Source: CALAED01 sp036555725
GTDB lineage: Bacteria > Actinomycetota > Actinomycetes > Streptosporangiales > Streptosporangiaceae
DNA length: 64,000 bases
NCBI GenBank assembly: GCA_036555725.1
Contig: DATBKU010000038.1
Location: 28,519-92,518, forward strand
Direction of reading: 5' to 3'
In this document: positions 62,469-64,000 of the stretch, in pieces
How positions within the stretch are numbered: position 1 is the first letter of the stretch
Layout: each line of letters opens with the position of its first letter
Notes under the pieces: generated by a model
What the model saw: only the letters and a program-made list of their open reading frames with translations
The model's database searches: none
Told to the model about the DNA's origin: nothing
Translations under genes and position numbers: made by a program

Positions 62469-62912
62469 ATGCGGGTGGCCAACGACTACAGCGGTGATGT
62501 GTGGCGCGGCGAACACGCCGCGGACCTGGCGGAGTACCTCAGAGAGTTCGAGGCGGGCGGCTACCGGGTCGGCCGGGTCGTCGAGGCCGTGTGCGCGGGC
62601 TGTACGAGCACGGTCTTCCGGCTACGCGTCGACGCCACCGAGGGCTGCGCCGAGCGTACGTGCGCCGAGTGCGGCAAGACCGCGCTGATGCTGGACAGCG
62701 AGGACTACTGGGACGGCGCCGAGCCGGAGCCGGTCGTGTGTCCGTGCGGCGGCGACCGGCACGAGCTCGCGGTCGCCTTCTCGATGAGGGCGAACGGCGA
62801 CGTACGGTGGGTCAGCGTCGGGCAGCGGTGCACCCGTGACGGCGTGCTCGGCTGCCCGGCGGACTGGAAGATCGACTACGCGCCGTCGGGCGACCTCCTG
62901 GAACGGGTCTGA
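62469..62912 (+). CDS. cysteine-rich protein, unknown
   Basis: 147-residue protein with paired cysteines (VCAGCTST, CAERTCAECGKT, VVCPCGGD), a zinc-ribbon-like pattern, then a mixed beta region ending WKIDYAPSGDLLERV. I do not recognise the family. There is no ribosome site before the ATG; TAATTT at 62463-62468 looks like a -10 box, which would give a leaderless mRNA starting near the GTG at 62475. Its last 37 bp overlap the convergent amidase gene. Confidence 0.75.
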   Translation: MRVANDYSGDVWRGEHAADLAEYLREFEAGGYRVGRVVEAVCAGCTSTVFRLRVDATEGCAERTCAECGKTALMLDSEDYWDGAEPEPVVCPCGGDRHELAVAFSMRANGDVRWVSVGQRCTRDGVLGCPADWKIDYAPSGDLLERV

Positions 62913-64000
62913 GTTCGTACGGGGGGAGCCTCGTACCCGCCGGCCACGTCGGCGAGCAGCTCGGCGAAGGTGATCGCCGTGTCGTCCTCGTACAGCGGCC
63001 CCAGGACCTGTACGCCGACGGGAAGCCCCGCCCGCGTACGCCCGATCGGCGCGGCCACGGCGGGCAGGCCCGGCAGCGACGCGTGCGAGATCCAGAAGGT
63101 CTGGTCGGTGTAGGGCCGGTCGCCCTCGGGCGTCGGGATCGTCCGTTCGTCGAACGGCCTGCCGTCGTGCGGAAACGCGGGCGTGACGGTCGCCGGGCAC
63201 AGGAAGACGTCGATGTCGTGGAAGTACCGGGTCCAGGCGGCCCGGGTGGCCATGCGCCGGTCCTCGTGCTCGATGACCGCCGTGACATCGCCGGGCGCCT
63301 CGCCGGCCTGCTGGTAGGCGAAGAACAATCCGACGTGGAAGCCGAACGACTCGCTGCTCACCGCGGGATCGATGCCGTCGGGCCAGCCCTCGACGACCGT
63401 GACGCCGGCGCGGGCCAGGGCGTCCACGGCATCGCCGAGCACGGCGGCGACCTCGCCGGACACGGGCCCGCGCACGTGGTCGAGGACGACCCCGACGCGG
63501 AAGTCCCGTAGAGCGTCGTGCCGGGGTCGCGGCGGCGTCCAGGCGTACGCCTTCGCCGCCTGCCCCTCGGGCCCGCCGGTGACGCGCAGCGCCGTACGGA
63601 GGTCGGCGGCGGACCGGGCGAGCGGGCCGACGGCGGACATGTACGTCATGTCGCCCGGGACGGCCGGTGGACCGGGTGGCTGGAACCCGGTCAGCGGCAC
63701 GGTTCCCACGCTCGGTTTCAAGCTGTACACCCCGCAGAAGGCGGCCGGAATGCGGATCGAGCCGACGAGATCCGAGCCGTACTCGAGGAAGGTCATCTCG
63801 GCCGCCAGCGCCGCGGCCGCTCCCCCGGAGGAACCGCCGGGCGTACGGGACGGATCCCACGGGTTGCTGGTGATGCCGTACAGCTCGTTCGCCGTCTGCC
63901 CGAAGTCGCCGAGCATGAACGGCACGTTCGTCTTGCCGACGATGATCGCGCCCGCCTCGCGGAGCCGCCGTACGACCGTGGCGTCCGCGTCGGCCACGTA
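62876..64000 (-). CDS. amidase-signature family protein (partial, 5' end outside)
   Basis: The gene is cut by the right edge; the frame is open to base 64000. It encodes at least 375 residues of an amidase-signature hydrolase (amides to acids). GGSSGGAAAALAAEM carries the cis-serine, and YGSDLVGSIRIPAAFCG carries the nucleophile serine, with valine in place of the usual glycine before it. The catalytic lysine lies upstream of the window. The C-terminal part, TFWISHASLPGLPAVAAPIG, is normal. Substrate unknown. Confidence 0.9.
   Translation of the reverse strand, partial: YVADADATVVRRLREAGAIIVGKTNVPFMLGDFGQTANELYGITSNPWDPSRTPGGSSGGAAAALAAEMTFLEYGSDLVGSIRIPAAFCGVYSLKPSVGTVPLTGFQPPGPPAVPGDMTYMSAVGPLARSAADLRTALRVTGGPEGQAAKAYAWTPPRPRHDALRDFRVGVVLDHVRGPVSGEVAAVLGDAVDALARAGVTVVEGWPDGIDPAVSSESFGFHVGLFFAYQQAGEAPGDVTAVIEHEDRRMATRAAWTRYFHDIDVFLCPATVTPAFPHDGRPFDERTIPTPEGDRPYTDQTFWISHASLPGLPAVAAPIGRTRAGLPVGVQVLGPLYEDDTAITFAELLADVAGGYEAPPVRTQTRSRRSPDGA

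Overview
The window is 64 kb of high-GC actinobacterial chromosome. The evidence is G/C at nearly every third codon position, many GTG starts, and a gene set typical of Actinobacteria: IdeR, class-2 citrate synthase, DUF2530, DUF3027, a long-tailed cold-shock protein, WhiJ/BldB-type regulators and a CarD-like protein. The order of citA, serC, MarR, DUF2530, DUF3027, an MFS protein, CspB and an XPB-associated protein resembles, from memory, a conserved mycobacterial neighbourhood. A member of Streptosporangiales or Micromonosporales is plausible, but the species cannot be fixed from sequence alone. I saw no rRNA, tRNA, CRISPR array, transposase or integrase.

1-7.3 kb: the end of an OmpR-type response regulator and its histidine kinase, then fatty-acid oxidation genes (acyl-CoA dehydrogenase, enoyl-CoA hydratase, thiolase), a defluorinase-like alpha/beta hydrolase and a MazF-type toxin-antitoxin pair. 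7.3-14.8 kb: a gene remnant and three secreted glycosidases (GH27 alpha-galactosidase, GH127-type beta-L-arabinofuranosidase, ricin-lectin protein) transcribed as one block behind palindromic operators; together they suggest attack on arabinosylated and galactosylated plant cell-wall material. 14.8-25.6 kb: formaldehyde dehydrogenase, a methyltransferase-like protein, an alcohol dehydrogenase, a PAS-GAF-SpoIIE-ATPase regulator, IdeR, a UdgX-type uracil-DNA crosslinking protein, an MFS exporter, PdxH and citrate synthase.

25.6-34.6 kb: an accessory island rich in damaged genes. It holds a frameshifted gene of unknown function with a small overlapping partner, a drmA-drmB (DISARM) fusion remnant, a VapBC pair, a deaminase with a frameshifted methyltransferase, a complete HATPase / XRE-DUF5753 / DUF397 module (Scr/WhiJ-BldB type), and 5'-truncated ends of an Eco57I-like methyltransferase and a UvrD-like helicase facing each other. 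On the minus strand the methyltransferase, drmA and drmB remnants lie in the order of a DISARM operon, so this looks like a decayed DISARM system later filled with other modules.

34.6-64 kb: a GH67 alpha-glucuronidase, a RelE/ParE-type toxin-antitoxin pair, SerC, membrane and secreted proteins, a class II amidotransferase, ThpR, a MarR-MFS pair, a purine permease with DUF2530, a sacsin-type ATPase with DUF3027, an MFS protein, CspB, a HAD phosphatase, TetR and GNAT proteins, an XPB-associated WYL protein, an acyl-CoA synthetase, a 75-residue stand-alone CarD C-terminal domain, a cysteine-rich unknown and a partial amidase. Three intact proteins of 27-52 residues were found between the larger genes.
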